Positions 41,600 to 50,019 of a DNA stretch of 64,000 nt are shown here, one piece after another. The notes beneath the pieces were generated by a model. It saw nothing but the letters and a program-made list of their open reading frames with translations. It was not told the origin of the DNA and did no database searches. Within the stretch, counting starts at the first letter, position 1; every line of letters begins with the position of its first letter. Source of the DNA: Nocardioides daejeonensis. GTDB taxonomy: Bacteria; Actinomycetota; Actinomycetes; Propionibacteriales; Nocardioidaceae. The stretch spans positions 186,001 to 250,000 of the forward strand of contig NZ_QHKZ01000001.1 of NCBI RefSeq assembly GCF_003194585.1. Direction: 5' to 3'. Made by a program: the position numbers and the translations under genes.

Positions 41600-43498
41600 T
41601 CACTGCTGCGGGGGCTGGCCCCACTGCTGCTGGCCCGGCTGGGCGGGCGGCTGCTGTGCCGGAGGCTGCTGGCCCCACTGCTGCTGGCCCGGCTGGGCGG
41701 GCGGTTGCTGAGCGGGAGGCTGCTGGCCCCACTGCTGCTGGCCCGGCTGGGCGGGCGGTTGCTGAGCGGGAGGCTGCTGGCCCCACTGCTGCTGTCCCTG
41801 CTGCTGCTGCCACTGCTGGGCCTGGGCCTGCTGCTGGGCCTGCTGTTGCTGCCACTGGGCCTGCTGCTGCTGATACTGCGCCTGCGCCTGGCTGGCGGCC
41901 TGCTGCGCCTTGGCCTTGACCGCATTGACATCGAGGTTGCCGGTGACTACCAGCATCACGGCGGACATGATCGCGGTCAGGACCAGGAAGAGCAGCACGG
42001 TCTGGAAGCCGTCTGCGCCGGCCATCGAGGTGGCGTCGTCGTCGTCGTTCCACTGCTTGAAGTGCACGTTGGCGATCCGGATCAGGAACGGCAACACCAC
42101 CACAACGGCGCCGAAGAGGACCAGGATGTTGCGCTGCACCTTGGTGCGGTCGGTCGACTTCATGATCACCACATAGGCGATCGCGGCGGCCACGAGGATG
42201 GCGACGACCGGTGCGATCCAGAAGATGGCGCCGTGGTCGTCGGCGAAGTCACCGAGGCGGTCGAACGACTTGTCGGTGTCGCCGTCGTACTTGGTCTTGC
42301 TGCCGACCTGGCTGAAGACGCCCAGCGTGATCATGAAGATGCCGAGCGAGGGCAGCACACCGACCATGCCCATGATGGCGTTGAAGTCACGTGCGTCGTC
42401 GTCGCCGATGATGGCGCAGATCAGGTAGATCAGGCCGGCACCGAGGGTCAGCGCGGCCAGCGCCGCGACACCGTAGAGCGGTGCAGCGATCCAGGCGTGG
42501 ATCTTGGCGAAGACACCCTGCATCCAGTCGCCGCGCACGAGGCAGGAGAGCGCGAGCACGGTGAAGGAGAGCAGGAACGGCAGGAAGATCGCTCCGGCGA
42601 TGGACAGGCCGGTCTCGCCGCTGGAACCGACCAGGCCCATGCTGTTGCCGTCGTAGCCTTCGATCTCGGGCTTGACCGCGGTGAAGATGATCGCCAGGAC
42701 CGTGCTGACCGCGCTGAGGATCACGCCGACCCGTGCCGCGTCACCGAGGCCCAGGCGGACGTCGCGGTGACCTGCGGTGAAGCGCCGGAACAGGAACACC
42801 GCCACGCCGAGGGCAAGCAGGGTGGCCAGCGAGGGATACTGGCCGATCGACTGGCCCATGTCGTCGCCGAGGTCGACCCGCAGGTCCGGACCGAAGGTGG
42901 CGCCAGCCAGCATGAAGGCGAGGGCGATCGCGCTGCCGACCTTGAGGTCGTCCGCCATCGTGAAGGCGATCAGCAGGTTGACCACCAGCGCTACTGCCAG
43001 TGCTGCGCCGGCCACCATGCCCATGCCGATCCAGTTGCCACCGAGAAGGGCGGCGACGTTGATCTTCGGCAGGTTGTTGCCACCGACGGGCTGTGCCCAC
43101 TGCTGCTGAGGGGCGCCGTACGGCTGCTGTCCCTGAGGCTGCCCCCAGCCCTGCTGACCGGGCTGCGCCTGAGGCTGCGCCCACTGCTGCTGTGGCGGCT
43201 GCTGGCCCTGGGGCTGGCCCCACTGCTGGGCGGGCGGCTGCTGAGGCTGCTGGTCCTGGGGCTGGCCCCACTGCTGGGCTTGCGGTGCCGCGGGGGGCTG
43301 CGGCTGGGCAGGCGGCTGCGGTGCGTAGGCGGTCTCGGCCGACGAGGGGTCGAGCGGCTGGCTCGGGTTCGGAGTCGCCGGGCGCACCTGGGTGGCGTTC
43401 GGGTCAGGGGTGCTGGCGGGTGCCAACTGGCGGCCGCACGAGCCGCAGAAGGGCGCACCAGGCGTGGTCGCCGCTCCGCAATGCGGGCAGGGGGTCAT
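41600..43498 (-). CDS. Zinc-ribbon membrane protein with Gln/Pro-rich repeats at both ends
   Basis: 632 residues. Zinc ribbon CPHCGAATTPGAPFCGSCGR, then about 120 residues of Gln/Pro/Gly/Trp low complexity (QQWGQPQGQQ-type units), a membrane core of about ten helices beginning after GGNWIGMGMVAGAALAV, and a second low-complexity tail from about residue 540. The tail ends in three exact-length 18-residue repeats (QQQWGQQPPAQQPPAQPG). Both ends should be cytosolic and could form condensates or bind partners. It is a paralogue of the gene at 40036. Function unknown. Confidence 0.82.
   Translation of the reverse strand: MTPCPHCGAATTPGAPFCGSCGRQLAPASTPDPNATQVRPATPNPSQPLDPSSAETAYAPQPPAQPQPPAAPQAQQWGQPQDQQPQQPPAQQWGQPQGQQPPQQQWAQPQAQPGQQGWGQPQGQQPYGAPQQQWAQPVGGNNLPKINVAALLGGNWIGMGMVAGAALAVALVVNLLIAFTMADDLKVGSAIALAFMLAGATFGPDLRVDLGDDMGQSIGQYPSLATLLALGVAVFLFRRFTAGHRDVRLGLGDAARVGVILSAVSTVLAIIFTAVKPEIEGYDGNSMGLVGSSGETGLSIAGAIFLPFLLSFTVLALSCLVRGDWMQGVFAKIHAWIAAPLYGVAALAALTLGAGLIYLICAIIGDDDARDFNAIMGMVGVLPSLGIFMITLGVFSQVGSKTKYDGDTDKSFDRLGDFADDHGAIFWIAPVVAILVAAAIAYVVIMKSTDRTKVQRNILVLFGAVVVVLPFLIRIANVHFKQWNDDDDATSMAGADGFQTVLLFLVLTAIMSAVMLVVTGNLDVNAVKAKAQQAASQAQAQYQQQQAQWQQQQAQQQAQAQQWQQQQGQQQWGQQPPAQQPPAQPGQQQWGQQPPAQQPPAQPGQQQWGQQPPAQQPPAQPGQQQWGQPPQQ
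41619..41780 (-). repeat. Three tandem 54-bp coding repeats
   Basis: The CCCCACTGCTGCTGG block recurs at 41619, 41673, 41727 and, partly, 41781, a period of 54 bp = 18 codons, within the 3' end of the zinc-ribbon gene. Units differ at a few bases only, pointing to recent expansion. Copy number may vary between strains. Confidence 0.9.
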
Positions 43499-43625
43499 GG
43501 TGATGACTCCGATCGTTGCTCGGGAGAACTTGCGATGCGCTCAGACTAGTCACTGAGTGCCTCGGAACGGCGCGTTGACGCCCACTGCGCGGCCTCTACC
43601 CGCAAGCGACGGCCGGGAAACCCTG

Positions 43626-44624
43626 TCAGCGGTGTCCGCGGAGCAGCACGCTGCTGATGGCGGTCGTGTTGCGCGGATCGGGGCCTGGCTCGCTCACCTC
43701 CACCAGGGTGAGCCGCACCGTGCGGGTCGGTGTCGCGGTCACCTGCATCACCTGGAGGTCGGTGGTGTTGCGCAGCTTCTGCTCGGCGACCGTGCCGTCG
43801 TCGAACGCCCACTCCACGAGCGTCACCTTGCGGTTGCTGGCGTACCAGTCGCGTCGCTTCGCGCCCTTGCCCTCGGTCTTGGCATAGCCGTTGATCATCC
43901 CGATCTCGCGGATCGTCACGGGAGAGTCGAAGGTGAAGGTGATCGTGGTGCCGGCGGCGTTGCCGTCGATTCGGTAGGCGGTGGCCGGGTCGCCGTCGAG
44001 CATGTTGGTCGGGGGATAGCTCACCTTCGCTCCGCCGACCGACTGGCCGGGAGCCGTAGGACGAGGTGCCTTCACCTGAGCCTCCGCGGCGAGGTCGACC
44101 GGCTTGCCCTGTGGCTCGTCAGGAACGGTGGGGGACGGGCCGTCGGACTCCGTGGGTGTCGGGCTCGGTGTGGTGGGCTCGTCGGTCGGTGGCGTCGTCG
44201 AGGCCGGCGCGTCGGCGCCGCGGGCATCGTTGTCGTCGTCGTTGTCGCGGAGGACGGCCCACGCCCCGCCCGCGCCACCGAGCAGGAGGAGAAGCACCAC
44301 CGCTACCCAGGGCCACGGAGAGCGTCGCCGTTCGCGTCGCCCGCCAGCGGGCGTGGGGGTGGGGGCGGCCATCGGGTACGCCGCCGGCACCGGGTCGGTG
44401 CTCGGGGCCGGCGCCTCGGCAGGGACGGCGTCGGTCGGAGCCGCGTAGAGGGGGAAGCGGGGACCGCTGGATGCGTCGGGCTGCACCCGGGGAAGTCGGA
44501 CGCTGGTGGTGTCGATGTCGGCCTCGGGCGACGTGGAGTCCGCAGGGGGCGCGACAGGCGCGCCGCAGTTGGTGCAGAACCGGCCGAAGCCGAGTTGGGC
44601 ACCGCAGTTCGTGCAGAAGCTCAT
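43626..44624 (-). CDS. Zinc-ribbon membrane-anchored protein with discoidin-like C-terminal domain
   Basis: 332 residues; ATG with GGAGGGA upstream. Zinc ribbon FCTNCGAQLGFGRFCTNCGA, a Pro/Ala-rich linker, a single membrane helix (PWPWVAVVLLLLLGGAGGAW), a Thr/Ser/Pro stalk and a beta-sandwich (VSYPPTNMLDGDPATAYRID, TITFTFDSPVTIREIGMING, VTATPTRTVRLTLVEVSEPG) of the NADase-type glycan-binding/F5-F8 class. The zinc ribbon should face the cytosol and the sandwich the wall, where it may bind glycan. Third of a zinc-ribbon gene triplet. Confidence 0.85.
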   Translation of the reverse strand: MSFCTNCGAQLGFGRFCTNCGAPVAPPADSTSPEADIDTTSVRLPRVQPDASSGPRFPLYAAPTDAVPAEAPAPSTDPVPAAYPMAAPTPTPAGGRRERRRSPWPWVAVVLLLLLGGAGGAWAVLRDNDDDNDARGADAPASTTPPTDEPTTPSPTPTESDGPSPTVPDEPQGKPVDLAAEAQVKAPRPTAPGQSVGGAKVSYPPTNMLDGDPATAYRIDGNAAGTTITFTFDSPVTIREIGMINGYAKTEGKGAKRRDWYASNRKVTLVEWAFDDGTVAEQKLRNTTDLQVMQVTATPTRTVRLTLVEVSEPGPDPRNTTAISSVLLRGHR

Positions 44625-44687
44625 CTCTTGTCCCTCCGGCGGGTCCTTCCGCGCCGTTCCGGGGGAGGGTACCTGAACCGTTCGACG

Positions 44688-45731
44688 TCAGCGGGCGAGG
44701 TCGCGGGCCGGGAGCCGTCCGACGGTCTTGGGAAGCTGACGTACCGCTTGCGCCAGGGCGCGCAGCTCGCTGCCCGAGAGTGCCTGCTGTCCCTCACACA
44801 GCGCGACCTCAGGATCGGCATGGACGTCGACGACGATGCCGTCGGCGCCGACGGCGATCGCCGCTCGCGACAGCGGCACCACCAAGTCGGTACGCCCGGC
44901 GGCATGCGAGGGGTCCACGATCACCGGGAGATGGCTGGCCACCTGGGCCACGGGGACCGAGGAGATGTCGAGGGTGTTGCGTGTCGACTGCTCGAAGGTA
45001 CGAATCCCGCGCTCGCACAGCACGATGTCGAGGTTGCCGCGTTGAGCGATGTACTCGGCAGCCATCAGCCACTCCTCGACCGTGGAGGACATGCCGCGCC
45101 GCAACAGCACCGGCAGTCCTGCCTGCGCGACGGCCTGGAGGAGACCGAAGTTCGACATGTCACGGGCACTGACCTGGATCATGTCGACGTGCTCGGCCAG
45201 TGCCTCGACGTCGTGGGTGTCGATCACCTCGGTCACGACGGGCATCCCGGTGGTCTCCCGGATCGCGGTCAGGGTCTCGAGCCCGGCGGCGCCGATGCCG
45301 GCGAAGCCGTGCGGGGCGACCCCGGGGCGGTAGCTGCCGCTACGCAGGATCGTGGCGCCTGCAGACTGCGCCATCCGCGCGGCCTCGACGGTCTGCTCGG
45401 CGGACTCCGCCACGCACGGGCCGGCCAGGAAGGTGAACGTGTCGGGGCCGATCGGCACCTGCTTGCCTGCCGGACCGACCCAGACCGTCGAGCGCTGCTG
45501 GTGGTGCTGGCGGCTGACCAGCTTGTAGGGATCGGAGATCCGTCGTACGTCGGCGACGCCCCGCAGCGTCCGCAGATTGAGGTGGTGGAAGGACTCGATG
45601 TCACCCACCAGGCCGATGATGGTGCGCATCACGCCCTTGCTGACGAACGCCTCGCCGCCGACGCTCTCGACGCGAGTTACGACCTGGGCGATGTCCTCGT
45701 CGGTGGCATCCGGGGACATGACGACGACCAT
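44688..45731 (-). CDS. aroF: Type I (beta) DAHP synthase-like protein with altered substrate motif
   Basis: 347 residues: an N-terminal ferredoxin-like regulatory domain (about residues 1-70) and a TIM barrel. Conserved: FLAGPCVAESAEQT, LCERGIRTFEQSTRNTLDIS, VDPSHAAGRTDLV. Changed: the usual GGAYKPRTSPY is GSYRPGVAPH, IGARN is VSARD and LLKRG is LLRRG. The Lys-Pro-Arg-Thr-Ser stretch binds phosphoenolpyruvate and erythrose-4-phosphate in known enzymes, so activity or substrate may differ. A class II enzyme at 37274 can cover the shikimate pathway. Three 24-bp repeats lie upstream. Confidence 0.88.
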   Translation of the reverse strand: MVVVMSPDATDEDIAQVVTRVESVGGEAFVSKGVMRTIIGLVGDIESFHHLNLRTLRGVADVRRISDPYKLVSRQHHQQRSTVWVGPAGKQVPIGPDTFTFLAGPCVAESAEQTVEAARMAQSAGATILRSGSYRPGVAPHGFAGIGAAGLETLTAIRETTGMPVVTEVIDTHDVEALAEHVDMIQVSARDMSNFGLLQAVAQAGLPVLLRRGMSSTVEEWLMAAEYIAQRGNLDIVLCERGIRTFEQSTRNTLDISSVPVAQVASHLPVIVDPSHAAGRTDLVVPLSRAAIAVGADGIVVDVHADPEVALCEGQQALSGSELRALAQAVRQLPKTVGRLPARDLAR

Positions 45732-45744
45732 GCCTCGGAGCGTA
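45732..45744 (-). promoter_or_regulatory. -10 hexamer of the aroF-like gene (leaderless)
   Basis: On the minus strand TACGCT (45744-45739) ends 7 nt before the ATG at 45731. The repeat block begins 34 bp upstream of this hexamer. Confidence 0.55.
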
Positions 45745-45777
45745 GCCGTCGCGCCACGCGGCGAGACGGGTATTTCC

Positions 45778-45849
45778 GGTATGCGGAACGTTGATTCCGT
45801 CGGTATGCGGAACGTTGATTCCGTCGGTTCTCGGAACGTTGACCGAGCC
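45778..45849 (-). repeat. Three 24-bp iterons upstream of the aroF-like gene
   Basis: Units 45778-45801 and 45802-45825 are identical; unit 45826-45849 shares 16 of 24 bases, with the core GGAACGTTGA intact. A fourth, degraded copy may follow. They occupy -47 to -118 relative to the predicted transcription start at 45731, suited to an activator or a cooperative repressor. The core contains the palindrome AACGTT. Confidence 0.8.
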
Positions 45850-45881
45850 GGTCTCTCGAACGACGACGTAGCGGGCTGGAC

Positions 45882-46778
45882 TCAGACCGCGAGATGCGGC
45901 ACCTCGCCCTCCACCTTTCGCCGTGGAGCGAGCTCGGAGAGCAGCATCGCGCCGACCACGAGCAAGCCGCCGAGCGCGAGTCGCCCGGTGATCGACTCGG
46001 CGCCGGCGAGCACCGCGAAGGTCGCGGCGAAGACCGGCTCCATGCTCATCACGATCGCGGCGCGCGTGGGGGTCAGGTGGGCTTGTGCCCAGGTCTGACC
46101 GGCAATCGCCAAGCCACCGGCGAAGACGGCCATGTAGAGGATCGACAACCAGTCTGTGCCTCGGCTGGGCAGGTCGATCCCGGAGGGGGCGGCACCGAGC
46201 AGACAGATCAGCGAGATCACCGCGAGCTGCACGATCGCCAGGCCCATCGCATGCTCCGGTCGCGACCAGGCGCCGAGCGCGACGATGTGCAGCGCGTAGA
46301 TGACTGCTCCCACCAGGGTCAGCTGCTCGCCGTAGTCGAAGACGAGCCCGGCGGGCTGCAGAGTGAGCACTCCGATGCCTGCGACGGCGATGAGAACGGC
46401 GGCCCAGGTGAGCCGGCCGATCGCGGTGCGCAACAGCAGCGCGGCGAGGATCGGTGTGAGCACGACGTAGAGGCCGGTGATGAACCCGGAGACGGACGCC
46501 GCCGTGTGGGCGAGGCCGATCGTCTGCACGATCTGTGCGACGGCGTACAGCGCGCCCAGGAGCGCGGCATGACGGAGCGACGCACGGGGGAGTCGGAAGA
46601 CGGCGCGGGGAAAGAGCAGGAAGAGGACGGCGGTCGCGATGGGGAAGCGAATCGCCAGGAAGTCCAGCGCGCTGACCCGCTCGGAGAGGTCCTTGATGAG
46701 AAAGAACGTCGAGCCCCACGATGCCGTCATGGCCAGCAGGGCCACGGTGGCCCACCGAGTGGCGGTGCGCTCCCGCAT
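45882..46778 (-). CDS. EamA/DMT-family metabolite exporter
   Basis: 298 residues, ten membrane helices in two EamA repeats (WGSTFFLIKDLSERVSALDF opens the first; AIVMSMEPVFAATFAVLAGA is in the second). ATG overlaps the endonuclease IV stop. Such proteins export amino acids or related metabolites. Its position just upstream of an aroF-like gene is suggestive of an aromatic product but not proof. Confidence 0.9.
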   Translation of the reverse strand: MRERTATRWATVALLAMTASWGSTFFLIKDLSERVSALDFLAIRFPIATAVLFLLFPRAVFRLPRASLRHAALLGALYAVAQIVQTIGLAHTAASVSGFITGLYVVLTPILAALLLRTAIGRLTWAAVLIAVAGIGVLTLQPAGLVFDYGEQLTLVGAVIYALHIVALGAWSRPEHAMGLAIVQLAVISLICLLGAAPSGIDLPSRGTDWLSILYMAVFAGGLAIAGQTWAQAHLTPTRAAIVMSMEPVFAATFAVLAGAESITGRLALGGLLVVGAMLLSELAPRRKVEGEVPHLAV

Positions 46779-47680
46779 CAGCGGGCAACGCCGGAGCGGA
46801 GCTCCTTCAGCAGCGCCAGGTCGGCATTGCCGGGCTCGCGGGAGCCGGGGGTTTCGAGGATGAACGGAACGCCGGTGGTGCCCGGGTGGGTGAAGAGCTC
46901 TGCGAACGCCTGGGTGCCGATATGACCGGCACCGATCTGCTCATGGCGGTCGAGGTTGGCTCCGCGCACGTCCTTCGAGTCGTTGGCATGGATCAGCCGG
47001 AGTCGTCCGGCGCCGGCCACTTCGGTGATCCGGTCCACCGCCCGACTCGCCCCTCCCGCCTCGTCGAGTGGCTCGCCGGCGGCGAAGACGTGGCAGGTGT
47101 CGAGGCAGATCCCCACGCGGGGGTGGTGCTCAAGGGCTTCGAGGTACGCCGCCAGGTCGTCGATCCCTGCGCACAGCGACCGGCCCTGGCCCGCGGTCGG
47201 CTCGATCAGCAACCATGGGGCCTCGGGCGCGTCGCCCAGCGCCTCCAGGATCGGCACCAGGCCGTCGTGCACCTGTCTCATCGCAGCGGCGAGGCGCTCC
47301 GGTCCGCCCTCCGGGTCGACGTACGAGCCGGTATGGACGACGACGCCCTCGGCGCCGATCTCGGTCGCGCGACGCAGGTTGTGGGCGACGACGGACACCG
47401 AGTTGAGGTAGGTCTTCTCCGTCGGGGAGCCGAGGTTGACCAGGTACGGCGCGTGGATGAAGGAACGCACCCCGAGCTCGGCACTGCGCTCTCGGAAAGC
47501 GGCGTCCTGGTCGGGCTTGCCCGGCGACAACGCCCAGCCGCGCGGATTACCGACGAAGACCTGAAGCGTCTCGCAGCCCATGGCCAGAGCATCGGTGAGT
47601 GCACCGGAGGCGAGGCCCTTGCCCACGGGAAGGTGGGTGCCGATCGGATTGCGGTGAGCGGGGGAGAGGTCGTCGAGCAC
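46778..47680 (-). CDS. nfo: Endonuclease IV (deoxyribonuclease IV, AP endonuclease)
   Basis: 300 residues, GTG start. The TIM-barrel zinc ligands are all visible in order: His in FIHAPYLVNL, His in VVHTGSYV, Glu in IEPTAGQG, Asp/His in CLDTCHVFAAG, His in LIHANDSK, Asp-X-His in DRHEQIGAGHIG, Glu in ILETPG. It cuts the backbone 5' of abasic sites in base-excision repair. A leaderless promoter precedes it and it leads the nfo-eamA transcript. Confidence 0.95.
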   Translation of the reverse strand: MLDDLSPAHRNPIGTHLPVGKGLASGALTDALAMGCETLQVFVGNPRGWALSPGKPDQDAAFRERSAELGVRSFIHAPYLVNLGSPTEKTYLNSVSVVAHNLRRATEIGAEGVVVHTGSYVDPEGGPERLAAAMRQVHDGLVPILEALGDAPEAPWLLIEPTAGQGRSLCAGIDDLAAYLEALEHHPRVGICLDTCHVFAAGEPLDEAGGASRAVDRITEVAGAGRLRLIHANDSKDVRGANLDRHEQIGAGHIGTQAFAELFTHPGTTGVPFILETPGSREPGNADLALLKELRSGVAR

Positions 47681-47692
47681 CCGCGAAGAGTA
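47681..47692 (-). promoter_or_regulatory. -10 hexamer of nfo (leaderless)
   Basis: On the minus strand TACTCT (47692-47687) ends 6 nt before the GTG at 47680. It lies in the 26-bp gap after the kinase stop. Confidence 0.55.
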
Positions 47693-47706
47693 CTCGGAGG
47701 CCCCGA

Positions 47707-49848
47707 CTAGAAGACGATCAGTGTGATCGTGCTGCCCTTCGGGACGCGTGCCCCGGACGGCGGGTCGGAGGAGGTGACGATGCCGAAGCCGACCCCGTTG
47801 GGGTGGGGGCGGGTCTTCACCTTGAAGCCGAGGTCCTCCAGCATGTCGGTGGCCGCTCGGACACCCTTCGCCCGGGTCGACGGCACGGTGACCAGCTCCG
47901 GTCCCTTCGAGACCTTCACGGTGATGGACTCACCGCGGTAGAGGGTGCCGCTGGTCGGGTTCTGGGAGACCACGAGGCCCTTCTTCACCGTGTCGTCGTA
48001 GACCTCCTCGGTGTCGAGCTGCAGCTTGCGCTTGCTCGCGTAGGCCTGCAGCTGCGTGAGCTGCTTGCCGGTGAAGTCCTTGACCGGGATCGGCTTGCGA
48101 CCCTTGCTGACCACCAGGGTGACCCGGGTGCTGGGTGGCTTCTGCTCACCGGCCTCGACGGTGCGACCGTTGACCTCCACGCGGATCGCCGTGCCGGCCG
48201 GCACCGACTCCGACCAGATCTCCTTGGTCTCGTCGTACTGGAAGTGCTCGGTCAGCGCGGCTTGCGCGTCGTCCTCGCTCAGGTCGGCGACCGTCGGGAT
48301 GGGGTAGAGCTCCTCGCCGAGGGAGAGGATGACGGTGACGGTGCCGCCGTCGAGCACCCGGTCGCCCGGCCCCGGATCAGTACGCAGCACCAGGCCCTCG
48401 GCCACATCGTTGGAGTACTCGGGGTCGCCGAGCTCGAAGGTGAGACCGGCGTCTTCGATCCTCTGCTGGGCGTCCGCCTGCGTGTACTCGAGCACGGCGG
48501 GAGTCGAGGTCCAGCGGGCGATGCCGAACCAGTAGCCGAATCCTGCCAGCAGGGCCAGGACCAGTGCGCCGACCAGCCAGATCCAGGGACCGCGGCGTCG
48601 GCGCGGAGCTCCCGCGGGCGGGAGCGGTACGGCCGGTGCCCCGGGGCCTACGCCGCCCGGCCGGCCGGCACGGACGGGATCGGTGCGGGGGTTGGTCGCC
48701 GGCCCTGGGCCGGGGCGGGAGGGGGCGACGCCCGGAGAGGCGAGGTGAGCCAGGTGCTCGACCGCGAAGGCGCTGGTGAGATCCGCATCGGGTGGCGGCG
48801 TTCTCGGGGTGGTCTCCGAAGCCGGGGTCGGCACGACGGGCGGGGCGTCGACGAACGGGTCCCGCGCCGTGTCGTGCCGGGAGCCGTCCGGATCGGGGTC
48901 GGCGGCGGCTCGCGGCGGTGCCAGGTCGGCGACGAGATCGGGGTCGGAGGCGGTGCCGGCGGCCAGTGCGGTCTGCACCCGCCGCAGCTGTCGCAGCAGC
49001 ACCCGCGCGTCGGCGGAGCGATGCTCGCGATCCCGGGCAGTGGCCCGGGCCACGAGTGCGTCGACGTAGTCCGGAACGCCGTCGACCAGCGAGGAGGGTG
49101 GCGGCACGTCCTCGTGCACATGCTTGTAGGCCACCTGGATCGGTGACTCGCCCTCGTGCGGGCGCTTCCCCGTCAGGAGCTCGAAGAGCACGACGCCGAG
49201 CGCGTAGACGTCGGCGCGGGTGTCGGCGCGCCCATCGACGACGAGCTCGGGGGCGAGATAGGAGACGGTGCCGATCAGCACGCCGCCGGTTGCCGTGTGC
49301 TGCGTGTCGGCGCTGATCGCCTTTGCCAGTCCGAAGTCGGCGACCTTCACCTTTGCGCCGTCGGGGCGATCGGAGATCAGCACGTTCTCCGGCTTCACGT
49401 CGCGGTGGATCAGCCCGGCCTCGTGCGCAGCCGCCAGCGCGGCGACGATGGGCTCGGCGAGCGCCAGCGCCTTGCGCGGCGGCAGCGGCGCCTCGGCGCG
49501 GATCACGTCGCGCAGGGTGTGGCCGGGTACGTACTCCATGACCAGGAAGACGGTCCCGTTCTCGCGTCCCTGGTCGTGCACGGCCACGACGTTGGGGTGC
49601 GAGAGCCGGGCGGCATGCCGGGCCTCGCGCACGAAGCGTGCGGCGAACTCCTCGTCGTCACCCAGCCCGGGGTGCATGACCTTGACGGCAACCGTGCGCT
49701 CCAGGCGCTGGTCGAGTGCTTGGTAGACGGTCGCCATGCCGCCGCGATCGATCCGCTCGCCGATCAGGTAGCGACCGTCCAGGAGCCGGCCGACCAGCGG
49801 GTCGTCCGGGTCCGCGACGGGTGATCGGTCCACTTCTGTCGTCCTCAC
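47707..49848 (-). CDS. pknL: PASTA-domain Ser/Thr protein kinase (PknL-like)
   Basis: 713 residues. Kinase domain, residues 20-285: glycine loop GERIDRGGMATVY, Lys56 in VAVKVM, HRDVKPEN (catalytic Asp about 148), DFG in VADFGLAKA and APEL. A Pro/Ala-rich juxtamembrane stretch, one membrane helix (about 417-440) and four extracellular PASTA repeats to the C-terminus, which sense muropeptides or lipid II. The gene next to it, divergent, is Rv2175c-like, the known PknL substrate in M. tuberculosis, so I assign PknL. GTG at 49848; a GTG at 49833 is an alternative. Confidence 0.93.
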   Translation of the reverse strand: MRTTEVDRSPVADPDDPLVGRLLDGRYLIGERIDRGGMATVYQALDQRLERTVAVKVMHPGLGDDEEFAARFVREARHAARLSHPNVVAVHDQGRENGTVFLVMEYVPGHTLRDVIRAEAPLPPRKALALAEPIVAALAAAHEAGLIHRDVKPENVLISDRPDGAKVKVADFGLAKAISADTQHTATGGVLIGTVSYLAPELVVDGRADTRADVYALGVVLFELLTGKRPHEGESPIQVAYKHVHEDVPPPSSLVDGVPDYVDALVARATARDREHRSADARVLLRQLRRVQTALAAGTASDPDLVADLAPPRAAADPDPDGSRHDTARDPFVDAPPVVPTPASETTPRTPPPDADLTSAFAVEHLAHLASPGVAPSRPGPGPATNPRTDPVRAGRPGGVGPGAPAVPLPPAGAPRRRRGPWIWLVGALVLALLAGFGYWFGIARWTSTPAVLEYTQADAQQRIEDAGLTFELGDPEYSNDVAEGLVLRTDPGPGDRVLDGGTVTVILSLGEELYPIPTVADLSEDDAQAALTEHFQYDETKEIWSESVPAGTAIRVEVNGRTVEAGEQKPPSTRVTLVVSKGRKPIPVKDFTGKQLTQLQAYASKRKLQLDTEEVYDDTVKKGLVVSQNPTSGTLYRGESITVKVSKGPELVTVPSTRAKGVRAATDMLEDLGFKVKTRPHPNGVGFGIVTSSDPPSGARVPKGSTITLIVF

Positions 49849-50019
49849 GCTCCAACTCAGCCCCGGCCCAGCGGACCGGTGCCTGCCCGGGCCAGAAGAT
49901 CGCGACTCAGCGGAGGGGAAGGGTCCGCCGGGGTCATCCTACGAAAGCGCGGCACACCACCCCACCTTCGACGAGGGTCGGCGTGGCGGAGCGATGCTCC
50001 GGATGACAGGCTGGGACGC

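Noticed and set aside
41619..41780. CRISPR-like regular repeats
   Set aside because: The 54-bp units are contiguous, with no spacers, and encode an in-frame Gln/Pro repeat.
41414..45794. Very long plus-strand frames (711 and 745 codons) opposite the zinc-ribbon and aroF-like genes
   Set aside because: Arg/Leu/Gly-biased composition without motifs, while the minus strand encodes proteins with zinc ribbons, membrane helices and DAHP synthase motifs.
45778..45849. CRISPR remnant
   Set aside because: The 24-bp units abut without spacers and no cas genes are present; operator iterons fit better.
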